In this document: piece by piece, positions 58,401 to 61,400 of the stretch
How positions within the stretch are numbered: the first letter of the stretch is position 1
Layout of the letters: every line of letters begins with the position of its first letter
From: Promethearchaeota archaeon
GTDB lineage: Archaea > Asgardarchaeota > Lokiarchaeia > Sigyniarchaeales > SOKP01
Assembly (NCBI GenBank): GCA_030603385.1
Contig: JAUVXW010000011.1
Location: forward strand, 1 to 64,000
Length of the DNA: 64,000 nt
Direction of reading: 5' to 3'
Made by a program: the position numbers and the translations under genes
The notes under the pieces: model-generated
What the model was told of the DNA's origin: nothing
Seen by the model: only the letters and a program-made list of their open reading frames with translations
The model's database searches: none

Positions 58401-61400
58401 TTGAAGGTGATCGATACGAGCACTGGTATCAGATGCTCCAAAATATTTTACCGAAATATCAATCCCGAAATCATTACTATTAATATCCGTGACTTCCCAT
58501 GTATCCCCCCAAAGGTAGGTTGAATTACCATAACTATCATACGAATCATCATCAATATCATCCCAATTACTACTAGTATCTGCTTCATTATTCCCTACTG
58601 GACCGCTTGATTTTCTTAAGTAGATTGCATCATCTTTAATTGTGGTCTGATTGGCTCGTCTGTCGATTTGAACCTCAATACCGTCAATACTAGCCCCTGT
58701 AGGTATGCTAAAACCGAAGTTATTTAACTGTAACCAATCGGATGTATCCTCGGTTGAGGTAGTAAATGAAATATAAGTATCATCATCATCTTGGAAGGCT
58801 GCCTTACTAGTATCTTGCCACTCTTCTCCAGAAGTTCCACCACCGGCACTATTAATAGCAACTTGATAACCAGCCATACCATCCCCAACTTGGGCAGTCA
58901 CAATTGCTGTTCCAGAACTGCCGGTAGATGTCATATTCTTATATCCAAAACTAGCAGAGACATCAGAATTTCCAGAAGTGTCAGTTTGATAGTCATCAAC
59001 CTCAGTGAATCCAGTTCCTGAGACTTCGAATGGATAACCATCACCACCATCAAAAGCGTTAGCATATATAATTAAACAATTATCCTCATTAGTCGTTACA
59101 CCAGATATTGAGAGTGGAGAACTTGAGCTTATAGAATCACTACTAACATCTTCAATAACATCAGATGTATTTACGCCACTTATCCGTAAATACCACATAC
59201 CCCATTCGTCCGAAGACTGAGCTGTCACCGATTCATATGAATCCTCCGTGCCATTAGCTACACGATAATACATGCCTATATGAGAATCTGAAATCCCATT
59301 TCCTACTTCTGTCACTAAAGTCCAACCAACCTTATTATCAATAAATTGTTGCGTAGTAGATATGTCATCATTAAAAGGAATCAGAACAAGTAAATCCCCG
59401 GATTGAACACCTGGAGGCTTATCACATGTCAGAATCGAACTGGCGCTTGTTGAGCCATCTACTAGCATTGATTCTATAACCGGAACACTGCCACCGCCAC
59501 TTCTCTCAACATTTGAAGTGGTTTGAGGAGACTTTATTGAGTTAGTCTCAAGATAATACTCATAAGAGACATTCGCATAAGCATTATAAATTGTCGTACC
59601 AATAGTTTCGCCTGAGCCACCCGTTACCTGCCCATCACCATCAAAATAAAGCCCGTAGTCTCTTTTACCGATATCCCAAGATGTACCTCCTTGTATAAGC
59701 CCTTGATAATTGTGAATGAGGTCGTAGGTGGACGTCCCAAAATTCTCGTCAAATTCTGCCATAAAATCTAAAGAACTAGAAGGCTCGGATTCAGAATAGC
59801 TCGCCTTTAGTAAGTCATAGAGATCATAGGGCCAATCAGGATAACCATCTCTATTCTCATCAATAAAGAAACGGCGCCCAAATATATCAGATTCAAGGCC
59901 AGCGTATTCCTCATGCGAGAGGGATTTATAGAATTCATCGCCTTCATGTTCAATTTTTACCAATAAATTCTGCTCTATTGAACCATAAACTGTGTGGTTG
60001 AGGTAAAACTTACCATCTTTATCGGTATTTAAATTCGTAATTTTAGTATACCGATCATTGTCTTCAATGAAAAGTTCGAGATTATCTAATTGAACAGGCT
60101 TATGGAGAGAATTCACAATCTGCCCATCGTACACTATGTTCCAGCAGAGTTTTCCATCTATTTCATATTCAAACGTGTATACGGCACCATAGTTGAATCC
60201 ATCTTCTAATGGTTCCGAAAATCGCTCATTTGAAAGGACTTCTAATGCATCTTTTTCGATTACTATTTCATATGTTTTGGGTAAAGCAGATCGAAATCCA
60301 AACCCGGTTAATTCGCCATAATAGACTTCAACTTTATATGTTCCTGGTGCCAAATGTAATGTATTAAGTGGGACGTGAGTCATCATTATATAGTCTTTTC
60401 GTGGACCGTTTACATAATCGGAAGATAACTCATAATATTTTTTTAAACGATATCCTTCTATTGATGGTACATCTTGAGGGATAAATCGCACTCGTACATG
60501 CGAAGCTGCACCAATAGACGGTGATATTTTACATTTTATTACAATTTCATCATTAATAGACAGCTTATCAAGATCTTCGAGAAAAGAGGAATATTCCAAA
60601 GTTGTGAAGTCTATCGATGAAGGGTGAAGTCTTTGTTCTGGTGAGACTCTCGCAAACTCGAGGTCTGGAGAATTAATAGATGAAATGGAATTTACTGCAA
60701 AAATTAAAGGAAAAACGGTAAGGAATACCACTACTAATAATGCAGAACGAGCAATTTTATCGTTATATGTAAATAGTGTTTTCCTTGATTGGCTTCTTCT
60801 TTGTTTTTCTTTTTGTTGAGATCGTAAATAACGTCTAATAAAAGCTGTGCTTTTGAAAGTAAAAAGAAAAATTGCGGCAAATATACATCCATAACATATC
60901 AGTTGGAACTGTGGTGCTAAGACAAACACTCCAACAAATGCAATTGAGATGAGAAATAAGAGCGTCCATAATACAATAAACTTATTTTTATGATAAGCTC
61001 TTGCCCCTTTATATCGTATGTCATGTGCAAATTTTCTAATTGACGCATTTTTAACACTCTCTAATAGATGTGATTGTGTTTTTTTAGGAATGATTTCAGG
61101 GGATTTTCTACTCAAGAAATAGCATATACAAATATTGATGATTGGAAGTAGCTGAGCATATTCTATCATCCCATTAGTGAAAAGTAGATAACCTATCCAT
61201 GGTAAGGGGAGAAAACTTAATGGTAAAAATAATACCTGCCGTCGTCCTAGTAGCCTCCACCCATTAAAGAATATGTAGGAGAAAAAGGAAAGTCCAACTT
61301 GTATAAGGAAAAACAGAAATTTTATGTCTTGCGGGAAGAATATCGTAGAAGATGGTGTGAAATATAATAAAGTAAATAAAAACAGTCCAAAAATCGATAA

